A stretch of 29,328 nt of DNA, taken from the NCBI GenBank assembly GCA_002081555.1, contig KV921000.1:1-29328 (forward strand), given 5' to 3'. This DNA comes from Protostelium mycophagum (lineage: Eukaryota; Evosea; Variosea; Protosteliida; Protosteliaceae). The notes below the pieces were generated by a model, which had not been told where the DNA came from, made no database searches, and saw only the letters and a program-made list of their open reading frames with translations. Below, piece by piece: positions 10,471-20,989 of this stretch (positions are counted from its first letter, which is position 1; every line of letters begins with the position of its first letter). The position numbers and the translations under genes are program-made.

Positions 10471-13015
10471 ACAAGTTGACGAGAAGTACTTTCAATGGAA
10501 GAATTCACGGTAACATAACGTGAATATTGCCTTTGTTACCGAGGATCAATCTCACCAAGCAATCACCAAAATCACCAACTCATCATTCATTCCAACAGAA
10601 ATCAAAATTCACCTTCTCTGACTGTGTACTGTCCTGGTGCAGTTCTAATGAATGTAGACTGGTCTCCCAGTCCCCTGTACAAATCAGGTGGTGAATCCCT
10701 GATCTACAACGAGTAATCATTACCGCATATTTCTGGTGATGATCGCGGATATAGAATGTGTAGGTGTTTGTGTATTATTCGGAACCTTCTGTTGTCAAAA
10801 TGATTCGTCAACCACGGTAACATCACGCGAACCTCTCGGTAGCGTAACGTGACGCACCGAAATTCGTATGAAAATGAAACGTTACCCTTTTCTTCAAGAT
10901 TTCCCAAATGTCCTTGGTGTTGAGACCTTCTTCTTTGACTTCTCCCTGAAATTTCGTGTCATCACGCGTTGTAGATGCCCAAAAACTCACCTTTATGAAT
11001 TTCTCTTTATGTTCCTGAAGCGCATCTACAACGGGCTGGAACCAAGCACTTTGAAATCTAATATATATTCAATTTATTTTTTAATATTTGTCAGACGCGA
11101 TATCATATGACCGCCCAAGATATCTTCATGAAGACATCATCGAAACTATCATGATATCTCACCCCGGACTTATAGAGTATTTGGGTTGGCTGTGTTTGCC
11201 TCTGGATTTTTGCGCTTGGTTTTCTTGTCGTGGTTGTAGAATGACACCTTCTGCCACACAAATGGGACACATCCATTGCGCTGAAATATCGCGTAAATGA
11301 CGTGTACAGTTGTAGACGAACAAAAAATCTCAAGGGGAGGCCACCGAACTTGTCGACGTCTTCACTTGTGTGCTATTTTTAGAAGCAGTGTACCGTTTGA
11401 TGGGGTCAAAGCCTCTGCCAGAAATGCACTGTACAGCTCTGGCAAAGGACTTTGAATCTTTGATGCTAAACAAACTCCGTCACGTATGCGGCTTTGCCGC
11501 CAAAAATTGGGTTTTATTGCAGTGAAATTGTGGCTGTACTGGATCTATTTTTAGAATTTCACTTATGCCGCAAAGATGTTTTCTTTCAGTAAATAATAAT
11601 TTCTTCATTTTTTAAAGTGTCTGATGACGTCATAGTTGTAGAGGGTTACATTTGGGGATGGTGGGAAGCTGCGGAACAAGACAATATTTGTGGTATGCCC
11701 TGGTATCTTTAAGAATGGCTCGTTGTAGAACGGTGAGTAAATAGCTTTATCGTATGTGGAATAGAATTTCGCGAATTTTATTTAATAAGATATACAAAGA
11801 TCTGACCTGTTGCATTTACGACCATCGCATATCAAGATATTCGCTTCGTCATTCCCCTCGTCGCACAACTGACATATCACCTCCACCGACTCTGCGTCGC
11901 CATCTGATGAACTGTCATCTTTTGGCGGGAAATTTTGGCGGGAAACGGGGTGAGATTTTTTGTGCTTTTTTGTCGGGCTCGTAAAATCTGGTTTATTTCT
12001 GTGGTGGGATTTCTCTGGCTATTCTTGGTAAATTCCATGAAACTTCAAGTAAATTTCAAGTAAACCTCTGAAGAAAATTCGGTGAAATTTCATACCGTAA
12101 ATTCGAACTCTTCCTCACTGTCAGAACTGTGGGCGATATGCCTTCTAGATTTACACCCGTAATGTACAACACCCCCCACTACGTTCTACAACGAGTCATT
12201 TTTTGTGATTTTGATATCTTCATTTTTCGTCGAAAACCCACCACGGAAGCTACCGTGAAACTACCGCGATACATAAAAGCTCGATAACAATTATCTTCGT
12301 CAAAACATCGTGAAGATTATCTCACCCTTATAAATTTTGTGTGATCCAAATGAAAAACCGCCAAAAGTCTTTTTGTCAGTTCTGAAGGATCCAAATGTGG
12401 CTGATCAACAAGAATCACCCTGACCTCTTCAGATCTTGCATGATGGGTGCATAATCACACATCATTTTTCACGGCATCATGTTGTGGAAACGAAAGTTCG
12501 AAATGATGCAGCACGGCCGCAGAGCAGATCAGACGGTCATTCGATCCTTACTTCTTCACTTTTGAAAGAGTTGACTTCTCTCCCAATTGTTTTAGAACCT
12601 ATGGACATCAAAAAAATAATGAGTAAACATCGAGATGCATCATCTTTTTGGCTTTGCCATGTTATTTTCACCAACAAAATAACACTCTTCAGAACCCATC
12701 GCGTACTTTGCTTCGCGGGTATCTCACAAAGCAGTGTGACCGAATGATCCATCACGACTTACCTTAAAGACAACCCTCGAATCCACATCACCGACTTGAT
12801 TGGACCATTTTTCATCATCGAACAGGGTTGCATGCCGGGGACGTCTTTTATTTGCCTTCTCCTTGTTGAAATCATCTGTCGGTGCATCAGTCGAATTCAT
12901 TACAATAAAGAGAACAGGTCGCACATCACCAATCTCATCACTTACTGTTTCCTGTAACGGTGGTGTCCTTGTCAAAAGAATGGTTCGATGTGATATCTGT
13001 ATGTTCTAAAGACAT
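10112..13015 (-). CDS. PHD finger protein with HARE-HTH-like domain
   Basis: Exons 12946-13015, 12763-12875, 12552-12598, 12326-12434, 12096-12113 (uncertain), 11807-11889, 11650-11699, 11163-11280, 10991-11048, 10886-10945, 10724-10785, 10613-10698, 10404-10466, 10278-10332 and 10112-10154 join to about 344 residues. The PHD finger is clear: ICQLCDEGNDEANILICDG, then AYHKYCLVPQLP, then QWMCPICV, giving the Cys4-His-Cys3 pattern expected to bind histone tails. After a basic linker comes a winged-helix-like region (WFQPVVDALQEH ... GLNTKDIWEILKKR ... STFIRTAPGQYTVRE) whose last block resembles HARE-HTH (ASXL/HB1-type) modules. The two junctions flanking 12096-12113 are the weak point: an acidic HSSDSEEEFEFT reading is attractive but does not fit the phases. 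A nuclear chromatin reader is inferred. Confidence 0.8.
11920..11945. promoter_or_regulatory. Two perfect tandem E2F-like sites
   Basis: TTTTGGCGGGAAA occurs twice head to tail without a spacer, inside the intron just upstream of the PHD exon. The word matches the canonical E2F/DP site. Single copies or close variants occur in other introns of the window. Binding is inferred only. Confidence 0.35.
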
Positions 13016-13105
13016 AGTTCCACTTTATTTCGATTTCTTCGGTCGATGATCAAATCCAAAATGTGATGGACTGTATGAGATCAGCAAAATGGAACACATC
13101 ACTCC

Positions 13106-13472
13106 TCAGAAGACTTTAAGCTGTTTGAGTGATGAATCGAAGACGTCACGAACAGATTCACCTCTTTTTGGCGATGATGTGTGGTGAAAGATCGTTTGAT
13201 GTTTTGAAATGGCTTGAAAAATCGTTTTCTCGGATTTCTGGTCAAAAAGTGTCAGAACATTTCAGACAACAGCAGCTGCAAGGACAATGGTAGAGTATCT
13301 TTACTTGAATGAGGAAGTGTAAATCACTAAAAGGAAGGTCCCTGTCCAAACTACAGTTCCAATTTTCGTAAAGAGCCCTCATGCTTAGTCTCAATTGGTA
13401 AGAGTTCAAGCCATAAAGAGTTTCACAGCACTGTTCGGCTGTACAACGTTGTAGATTATCATGACCACTCAT
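13106..13472 (-). CDS. Small two-exon protein, unknown function
   Basis: Exons 13305-13472 and 13106-13237 join in phase 0 (donor GTAAAG, acceptor GACCAG) to 99 residues. It begins MSGHDNLQRCTAEQCCETLY and has a Cys-rich N-terminal third, a middle segment with SLDRDLPFSDLHFL, and a basic C-terminal half ending LKQLKVF. No signal peptide or membrane helix is seen. I do not recognise the family; the clean splice and phase closure are the main evidence. Its start faces the carboxypeptidase gene, so the two are divergent. Confidence 0.55.
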
Positions 13473-13494
13473 CTTTTATTGTTTGGAATTCAAG

Positions 13495-13647
13495 CATCAA
13501 GATCAAATATACATCGACGATAAATTTGTTGAAGCCAACACGAAACAGCTACTGGAACCTCTTAAGAATAAATTCCAGATCTTCGACCTCTCAATGTTTT
13601 TTGGAGCATCGATGACGAAGCAAGAAGTCCGAGTTTTATTGCTTTGA
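13495..13647 (+). CDS. Possible 3' exon of an unidentified gene
   Basis: An open plus-strand frame reads IYIDDKFVEANTKQLLEPL and continues to KQEVRVLLL before a stop, 36 bp before the carboxypeptidase ATG. Composition looks coding, but there is no ATG before the middle of the frame, and any upstream exon would overlap the minus-strand gene at 13106-13472. It may be a remnant or chance. Confidence 0.2.
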   Translation, partial: HQDQIYIDDKFVEANTKQLLEPLKNKFQIFDLSMFFGASMTKQEVRVLLL

Positions 13648-13683
13648 GAAAACTCACAAGAGCATCACAATCTCGACGACACG

Positions 13684-16157
13684 ATGAAGTCACTCATCCT
13701 CACACTCTTTATCTCTACTTGTCTATTCGTTGACGCTCTAAGGTACGACTTTGTTTGGTGCTATTCATCATATGCTGATAGATGTGAAAAAATGATGATA
13801 ATTAAGATATTATTGAGGATTGATATAGCTTTAGAAGCAGACCAATTTTAGCGGCGGACCCTCACCAGATTGTAAGTCTTCCTGGACTCAATGTGTCTAT
13901 CAATTTCAATCAATATGCCGGTTACCTCACCGTGAATGGACAAGCACAGCGCAGACTCTTCTATTGGTGATCAATTGATCTATATCCACACCACTATGAT
14001 AATGACTAACACCTCTAAAGGTTTGTGGAATCACAAAATGATCCCAAGAATGACCCCGTAGTCTTATGGCTGAATGGAGGCCCAGGCTGCTCCTCTCTCG
14101 GTGGATTCTTCACGGTAACTTCCATCTACAACGAGGATATCCATGAAATCTCGCTGAAATTTCGCAGGAGCACGGACCCTTCAGGCCTAACTGGGACGGA
14201 AAAACTGTTTCGATTAATCCGCACTCTTGGGTGAGCATCTACAACTCCATCTTGAAATTTCACTGAAATTTCGCAGAACAAAGTGGCGAACGTGCTCTAC
14301 CTCGAGTCCCCAGCGGGGTGTGTTTTTTGTCGACGTCGACGTCGACATGACTGACATGTACAGTGTGGGATTCTCTTACTCAAAAGATCAGAAAGATTAC
14401 AACGTCGGGGACAGTCGCACCGCTGATGACGTGTACAAATTTCTCTTGGAATTTTACAAGAGATTTCCTCAATTCAAGTCCAACCCCTTTTACGTCTCGG
14501 GAGAATCTTACGGGTAATTTTCTCGGAAAATTCGAGACGTCATGATGACGTGTACAGTGGACATTATGTCCCCACAGCAGTGAAGCGCATCCGTGACGGC
14601 AACAAGGTTGCCGCAGCAACTGAAAAGATCAATTTGGCGGGATTTTTAGTGGGTACGTAACTTTTTTTTTGCTCATCTACAATTGCATGAGAGCGTCATC
14701 ACCACAATACATTCAGCGATCATCATCTGAAGGTTGTAGGTAATGCATGGACCTACATGCCCATAGACAACAGAGGAGCTGTTGATTACTGGTGGACTCA
14801 TGCTCTAATCTCTGATGAGTCATACCAGCAAGTCATCAAGAATTGTGAGTGTGACGTCACCATCTCATTTGTACCCTCTAAGACATCAAGTCGCGATGAT
14901 CAACACCATCCTACAGTGATGTCGTACCAAAATATCCTGAATCTATTGAGATATTTTCACTTCGTAATCTTCCCAATCAATCGTGCCCAAACGAATTTTC
15001 CTCCAAATTTCTGAGAAATTTCAGGTGATTTCACTGACATCGGCCCGCTTGCCCTGAAGGATGACAAAGAATGCAACATTGCCCTCGCTGAAGCACAATC
15101 CTCATTTTATGACGTCAACGTATGACATCATGACGTCATACTTTCTGACCGTTGTAGATTTACGACATCTACGTGGACGTGTGCCAATCTTCCTCCAAAA
15201 AGTACATTGAACAGTATGCCAAATATGGATCACCTGTACATATGGCCATGGCGAATTCTGCACCAAAGCCCCTGCCTTACGAACCGTGTGTCAGCACGTT
15301 TACTAACGAGTACCTTAACGTGAGTTATTGTCATCTTTATTTCGGGCAATTGTCTTCTTTTTTTAGGTATTTCAACATTCAAATTTCAAAAACGTAATTT
15401 TGGCGGGAAATATCCAACCAAAAATCTTTCGAGACATTTTCACATTCGAATTTTAAAACCACGCTTTGGCGCAAGAAATTGATGACGTCACAGCAACCCT
15501 CAGTACGTAAAGCGATACACGCATTAGAGACGGATTACGAATGGACAGACTGCTCCGGAATAATCAGCTATAATTATTCCGATGTAGAGGCCAGCGTCAT
15601 TCCACTTTACCAAGAATTTTTGGGCGCCGCCGACATGAAGATCCTCGTATTTTCTGGAGGTGAAATTTCCACGAATTTTCATGGAAAGTTCACAGAAAGA
15701 TGGGGAAAAGTTGTAGAAAAATCGCTGAAAATTCAAAGATGTGGATGCCATTGTGCCTGTTACTGGAACGAGGGCATGGTTGGCCACCCTCAACTTGTAA
15801 GAAATTTTTTAAAAAATGATTTTTTTATATTTTTTCACAGAATTTTTCAATTTGGAAAAAAATTATTTCTTCGTTGTAGATTGAAAAAAATGATCTTTTT
15901 GGTTTCTGTACAAGTCTGAAATTGTTCAGACCCGTTGTGAAAAAATGGACACCCTGGATTGTGTCCAAGCAGGTCGGGGGTTTTGTGACCCAGTACCAAG
16001 GTCTCACCTTCGCGACTGTCAGAAACGCCGGACACATGGTCCCCCAGACCCAGCCTGAGAGAGCACTTGGTGAGTTGTAGACGTGATTGTAGATGTGGAC
16101 TTAGATTTTTCAGCCATGTTTGAAAGGTTCTTGAAGAATGGAAATCTCGACGCTTGA
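13684..16157 (+). CDS. Serine carboxypeptidase (peptidase family S10)
   Basis: Fourteen exons (13684-13742, 13835-13966, 14021-14114, 14168-14230, 14277-14317, 14364-14513, 14558-14652, 14740-14844, 15025-15119, 15158-15319, 15494-15659, 15739-15796, 15930-16069, 16114-16157) join exactly to 467 residues, a normal S10 length. Residues 1-18 are a signal peptide. Hallmarks are all present: the oxyanion block [13 protein letters not shown], the nucleophile in GESYGG (Ser178), Asp388 in [14 protein letters not shown] and His442 in [14 protein letters not shown]. Several paired cysteines are consistent with a secreted or lysosomal enzyme that removes C-terminal residues from peptides. The smallest introns are 44-46 nt; one is almost filled by GTCGAC repeats. 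There is no ER-retention tail. It is convergent with the GH128 gene. Confidence 0.97.
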
Positions 16158-16327
16158 AGTTGAATAAATTTGAAATTAAATTCTTCTCTTAACGTGAAAT
16201 TGGCGTTAGTGAACGTGTTCTGTGCGGTAACGTTGTAGACCAATTTTGTATCTTGTACAATTTGGCATCTACAACTACATCTACAATTGAAAACAAAAAC
16301 AACAATATGACATGTTTATATCTAAAC
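16158..16327. terminator. Convergent 3' region
   Basis: The 170-bp gap between two converging genes holds an AATAAA-type signal just after the carboxypeptidase stop (GAATAAATT at about 16163) and several TCTACAA/TTGTAGA words. Poly(A) addition sites for both genes are expected here. Confidence 0.4.
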
Positions 16328-17361
16328 TTAAGCGTGTCCACCAGTCACAGCGTATTGGTCGCCAAGAGCAGTTCTAGAGTTTCCAGAGGGGTCCATGAGG
16401 GCGTCTTCGCCGGGGATACCGTTGACTCTGACTCCGAACCAGGAGAATCTCTCAACCCATGGAGTCTGATCTAACCATTGGGTAGTCCAGCCCATGAACC
16501 CATAGACAGAGTTCTGAAAATGTGAGCTGAGATGAAATATGAATAGTGATCTTGGTTCTGTTTGCAGATGATGTTGATGGAAATAATACCTGATCACAGG
16601 CACCATCTCCGTAGTTAACACAGGCCCATTCGGTCACCCAAATGTTTCTTCCAAAAGTGTTGTGCATATCGGTACAGTAATTGATGAAAGCTTGGCCGCT
16701 ACCTCCATACCAGTGGATGGGGACGAAGTCAATCTGGATTTGGTCATTTTCAATCGTATTAAAATAAAATCAGAAAGACGCACGTTGCAACCCTGGCAGG
16801 CGGAGAAGAATCTTTGGAGCCATGCCTTTCCTTCTGGGGCAGATGAGACAGCTGGAGCTCCAAGGCGAAGTCCTAAAGATGGTTAGATTCTGTTCCGTGT
16901 GACATTATGAAGTCACCTCTTCCGCGAAGAGGCTCCATGTATTGTCTCCATAATTGAGCGGCAGTGTTGGGGTCCATGTTGGCTTGGTCTCCTCTCTCGG
17001 GCCTATATGTACTCAAAAAAATGTGTCGTGATAAGTGTCCTACTCGTTGAATCCGAGGACGGCGTCAGCACCATTGAAGTGGCCTCCATTGATAGCATTT
17101 TGGATTTCATTGACAGAGTTGTGGCTGTGAACCTGTGGGATGAATTTTGCATTTCCAGCATTCTTGTCACCTGCAACATGTCATTTCAAAGAGGATCATT
17201 GAGAACTCACGCCACACGCTCCATGTGTAATACCATGAGACCTTGCCACCGTTGATCAGGTTTCCAATGTTGCCTTGGAAGTTGGAGCTGACTCCGAGTT
17301 TGCCGGCAAATGCGGAGGCGATGAAGACACAAAGAAGGACGAGAGAGGTGCTCGACTTCAT
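16328..17361 (-). CDS. Secreted GH128-type (Asl1-like) beta-glucanase
   Basis: Six exons (17211-17361, 17044-17170, 16917-17002, 16784-16872, 16590-16733, 16328-16513) give 260 residues. Residues 1-19 (MKSSTSLVLLCVFIASAFA) form a signal peptide. The mature protein carries the TIM-barrel blocks of the Asl1/GH128 family: SWYYTW, FIPQVHS, GFNEPE with the predicted acid/base Glu, the NMDPNTAAQLWRQYMEPL helix, IDFVPIHWYGG, and WVTEWACVNYGD with the predicted nucleophile Glu. GH128 enzymes cut beta-1,3-glucans, so a role in digesting fungal or algal walls, or in remodelling the organism's own wall, is likely; the substrate is inferred. The C-terminal tail includes NSRTALGDQYAVTG. Confidence 0.92.
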
Positions 17362-17788
17362 GATGTTGAAAAATAACCTGGCAGAGAAGCAAGTCGCTGC
17401 ACCATCTCTTGCGTTACCTTACCGTAGAAACTCGTTAACAGAATTCCACATGTCAGATTGTTCGTTTGATTAATCAATGAAAGCTTGCGGCGACTACCGT
17501 AATAAACTGCGGTAGGCTATGAGCTTTACGAATATTAATCCGTGACATGCTCGTGACAACCCCGCATGGAACCGAAAATCCCAAAGAACTCCACCGTCTA
17601 TCATGTATGTCCGCGATAAAGACATTGAACAGTGCGCTGTCCTTTGTTGAGACATTGTTTTCGAAAGTCGATTATTAATGTCGTACTCTTGTTGATTGTA
17701 TCTAATCACAGCAATCATCAGACAAAATGCAACAACTTCTGCTCGAAAAAAGAACCCAACATTTGATGAGAATACATAGTTTATACAA
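17362..17788. other. Spacer upstream of the GH128 gene
   Basis: This gap holds the GH128 promoter side and the 3' flank of the next minus-strand gene. A CTACCG ... CGGTAG inverted pair lies near 17494-17515, one more member of the TACCG/CGGTA word family. No gene is supported. Confidence 0.35.
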
Positions 17789-18335
17789 TTATCCTCTGCT
17801 GACAAAGACCTGGCAGTCGGGCCAGTTTCCTTGGGAGTGGACACTGACCACCTCCCAAGTGTTCTTTACGGGACAAAAGATGGCGGGAGCAAAGGAAGGC
17901 TGGTTGCAGTTGCCAGATGGGTAAGAGAGCTGCATTCCGGCATTATCAGGGTTGCGACAGTTGTTGGGGTTGGCACCGCGGTAGTACATTCCATTCTAAA
18001 GTGTCTCAGAGATAATTGATATGATGAAGTCCTGGCAAACATATTGCAGGAAGAAACGGATGAACACCACACCTCTTGTATGCCAAGTCCGGTGGCGGGA
18101 AGATCGAATCTTCTTGATGAACCTATTTAGAGTCAGAATATCTCGCGGAATGGAAGTCAATTGATGATACGTCAAGACACTTACCGCTGGGCAGGTTGTC
18201 TCCTCCTCTCTGCCAGTTGTTGGCGTCAAAGATGGTAAGAGTTGTGGCTCCGTTGCGGACCTGATTGAATACAGTCACAGAAGCAGCCGAGGCAGCAGCC
18301 ACACAGATAAGGAGGACGAGAGCAACCTTGTTCAT
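17789..18335 (-). CDS. Small secreted cysteine-containing protein
   Basis: Three exons (18185-18335, 18073-18122, 17789-17995) join to 135 residues. Residues 1-18 (MNKVALVLLICVAAASAA) are a signal peptide. The mature chain starts SVTVFNQVRNGATTLTIFD, has a short basic link, and ends with an Asn/Pro/Gly-rich region holding four Cys (NNCRNP, SGNCNQP, IFCPVK, WPDCQV), enough for two disulfides. There is no transmembrane segment. It may be a small extracellular or vacuolar beta-rich protein, but I do not recognise the family. It lies in the same orientation as the GH128 gene and also has a signal peptide, but is separated from it by 0.4 kb and is not co-transcribed on this evidence. Confidence 0.75.
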
Positions 18336-18584
18336 CTTGTCGGTCTTGTTGGTTTTTGTTGGTGTTGGACGAGGATCCTTAACGAGTGAGATTGCGTGAG
18401 TTAAGGCGCCCGTCGAATTTTCATCAAATGGTTCCTCTGTCAGGACATGTCACCCGGTTCACTACCGTAATCCATGGCGGTTGCGCAAAGTGGGCAAAAA
18501 TTCCAGATTTATGTCACGGGGATGTTTATTTCTACAATCCTGTTTTTTGAATTTTAGATAATCCTTGTTTGATATTACTACAAG

Positions 18585-18943
18585 ATGGACGAGATCAGGT
18601 AAGAATATCAATCAGTCAGACCAGGTTCCTCTATGTCATGAGTGTATACAATGATAGTGTGTTTGATTCATCAATGTACAATGAAAGTATGTCAATGAAC
18701 AGTTTGCACTGATTTGAACATCACGTGCGTCGTTCAATCACCGGTCCAAAACTTACTGACGTCCTTCGCAGTCCTTGCAGATCCAGAAGCATCGAAAACT
18801 CAAGAAGTGATTGCATAGAAAGTGATTTCGAGAGGTTTCAAAAAAAATTTGGTCGAACACCCATCAGTCTTCATCGGTGTACACCGATGCATTTGTTGAT
18901 CAATCATCAGTGTATGCATCGACCAAAGTGCATTATTGTCTAA
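18585..18943 (+). CDS. Doubtful two-exon small gene
   Basis: A short exon (18585-18598, MDEI plus two bases, donor GTAAGA) can be joined across a 182-nt intron to 18781-18943, giving 58 residues with RSRSIENSRSDCIESDFERF and a His/Cys-rich tail. The tail is encoded across the first palindrome at 18872-18889, which argues that part of this frame is regulatory DNA, not protein. Kept only because phase and splice signals agree. Confidence 0.22.
18872..18889. repeat. Perfect palindrome CATCGGTGTACACCGATG, copy 1
   Basis: An 18-bp fully self-complementary site with a GTGTACAC core. An identical copy lies 93 bp downstream. Confidence 0.8.
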
Positions 18944-18964
18944 ACTGATGAATTGTCTCTTAAT

Positions 18965-18982
18965 CATCGGTGTACACCGATG
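18965..18982. repeat. Perfect palindrome CATCGGTGTACACCGATG, copy 2
   Basis: Identical to copy 1 and within the spacer upstream of the genes at 19254 and 19526. Two exact copies of an 18-bp palindrome in about 110 bp suggest a strong dimeric protein-binding element. Confidence 0.8.
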
Positions 18983-19253
18983 CTGGTGCGTTAAGCAATC
19001 GTTGGTGACGAAAGAACGCCATTCAATCACCAGTATTTAAGAATGAAGCCGACGATCACAAACCAAACTCGGCTGTATTCACTGATTCAATGAATGATTC
19101 TCATTGGGTATTGATTAAGCCATGTACAAATGGAAGCAACCGTCGACATTTGTCGGTTAATTTTTTCCCGCGCAAATTCGATTCGATTTCTTCGAAAAAA
19201 TCCGCATTCTACGAACGACAACACAATTCGAATCAGCAAGCATTTTTCAGACG

Positions 19254-19388
19254 ATGCAGTTGGAGGTGTCTCCCAAGAGGTCCTTGGTGGGTATGAGTGA
19301 CATCATTCTTGGCATAATCAACACAGACACATCTCTTGGGCGCTTGCATCCAAGGTCCTTTAAAGATGAGGAGAGCCATGAACGATGA
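19254..19388 (+). CDS. Small ORF, possibly the last exon of a short gene
   Basis: Frame MQLEVSPKRSLVGMSDIILG ... FKDEESHER (44 residues) directly follows a good acceptor (CATTTTTCAG). It could be spliced in phase 0 to an upstream start at 19090 (MNDSHW, donor GTATTG). Composition looks coding; nothing matches a family I know. A 102-codon hydrophobic frame on the other strand lacks an ATG start. Confidence 0.35.
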   Translation: MQLEVSPKRSLVGMSDIILGIINTDTSLGRLHPRSFKDEESHER

Positions 19389-19525
19389 AAATATCAACAC
19401 AAATAACAATGTATTTAGATCAATGTCAACTAAAATCAAATTCAAACCGGTAAAATGACGATATGAAAATCCAAATAACAGTTTGATAGAAATCAGCATC
19501 ACAATCACCATCACAAAAGAGCAAC

Positions 19526-20755
19526 ATGAAACAGCCTCCACTTATAATCGACGACTTGGATAATGTAGATGACGATTTTTGGACGGAGTTAGATAAGCAC
19601 AGCAAAGCCGTTCAATCACCATCAAAAACACCCAACTCTAAGACATCCCACATCACGACACCGTATCGAGAAACATCGCATGGCCTTAATCTTCATATGA
19701 CTTCACTATGCACACAAGAAGACCAGATCAGAGAGGGTAAATCACAAGCTACAATAGATGTGGATCCAGACAGCCAAGATGAGGATTTTTGGGATCAAGT
19801 CTTCGTCACACAAACACCAAGGGTAAGCATCTCATCTGCATTTGCATTGTTGAGATCGGCGATCCATTTATATAACATCACATACCCACTGGAATCATCA
19901 TGTAGACTGTACCTTTGCAAATAAAAATATAAACCAACAGAAATCTAACAGAAATCTAATTTCTTCAGACGCAGCCTTCACAGCTCGAAACTTCGCAGAA
20001 TTTTTCTACGAATTTTCTGGGAACAGAAACAGAATTTTCCAAGAGTTTTTTTACACAAGCGGATTTAGACCAAACACCCCCCTCCTCACCCCCCCGATCT
20101 GCTGTTCCACAGAACCAAGGGGGGTCGATTGTAGATGGTCTCAATATTCAAGAGAAAAATCATCCCGTTGTAGAATCACCGAAAATGGCGGGAAAAGATG
20201 AGTCGGTGGGGGAGGAGCTATTTTTAGAAAATACCCAGAATTTTCAGGGAAAATGTCAATGTACAGAAAGAATTGTAGATATGCAGAGGGTGATTTTTAC
20301 GACAATCTACAACAAATAATTTTCCGGAAAATGACTTTAATCCCAGGAAATCGATTTTTTGGAATCTGAGGTGGTGGTCTCAAAGTTGAAGATGAACGAG
20401 ATGTCGCATACGATATCACAAAAAGACAATCTAATTTTAGCACAAGAAGAGAACATACGATTACTGAACAGTTACATCGAAGTATTTTCCCGGAATTTTC
20501 CTCAGGTAAACGATTCTACAACGACGCATTATAATCCCCTCGAATTTTCACCGAAATTTCGGACATAACCACCCTCTTATTCTGAATTCTGAACAGGAAG
20601 AATCCCCTCAGAGTCAGATGGCGAAGGCCGTCTTGACGGATGATGAACAGTTGTCCATGATGCCACAAGCAAAGAGGAGAAAGATCGAGATCTTACAGAT
20701 GCGCATGGTTTCCATTTTTGAAGAGCTCGAGAAGTTGAAATCAGAGACGGAATGA
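19526..20755 (+). CDS. Acidic coiled-coil protein with two DFW motifs, unknown function
   Basis: Four exons (19526-19822, 19969-20289, 20347-20505, 20597-20755), all joined in phase 0, give 311 residues. The N-terminal 100 residues are acidic and Ser/Thr-rich and hold two similar short motifs, DDDFWTEL (Phe18-Trp19) and DEDFWDQV (Phe88-Trp89). The centre is disordered and Ser/Pro/Gln-rich. Exon 3 encodes a coiled coil (ISQKDNLILAQEENIRLL), and exon 4 a basic patch (PQAKRRKIEILQ), possibly a nuclear signal, plus a second helix. There is no signal peptide. The layout of acidic aromatic motifs before a coiled coil recalls adaptors of DNA damage signalling such as ATRIP-type proteins, but that is only an architectural analogy. 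Confidence 0.75.
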
Positions 20756-20989
20756 GGACTTAGTTCTGCCATAAAAATGAATCAACATGATGATTGGACT
20801 CGATGATTTCGTGAACGTTTCTGATGTTGCTTTTCGTGTGCATCGGTTCTACAAGATTTGTATACGCCGTGATGGTGTCTTTGTCCGTCATTGATCAAGA
20901 ATGTCATGCCGGAAGGAAGCATCGGGCCTCGGGGGAATTCGGAACACGTGACCAAATCGTGGCTTCGTCACAAACAACACCTTCACAAA

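Noticed and set aside
11290-11649. Extra exon with FLCQSC as the last PHD Cys pair
   Set aside because: The exon at 11163-11280 supplies QWMCPIC with the correct spacing and phase, so the FLCQSC stretch is intronic chance.
19233-19541. 102-codon hydrophobic minus-strand frame resembling a membrane protein
   Set aside because: Begins at GTG, overlaps the start of the acidic coiled-coil gene, and the opposite frame at 19254-19388 looks more coding.
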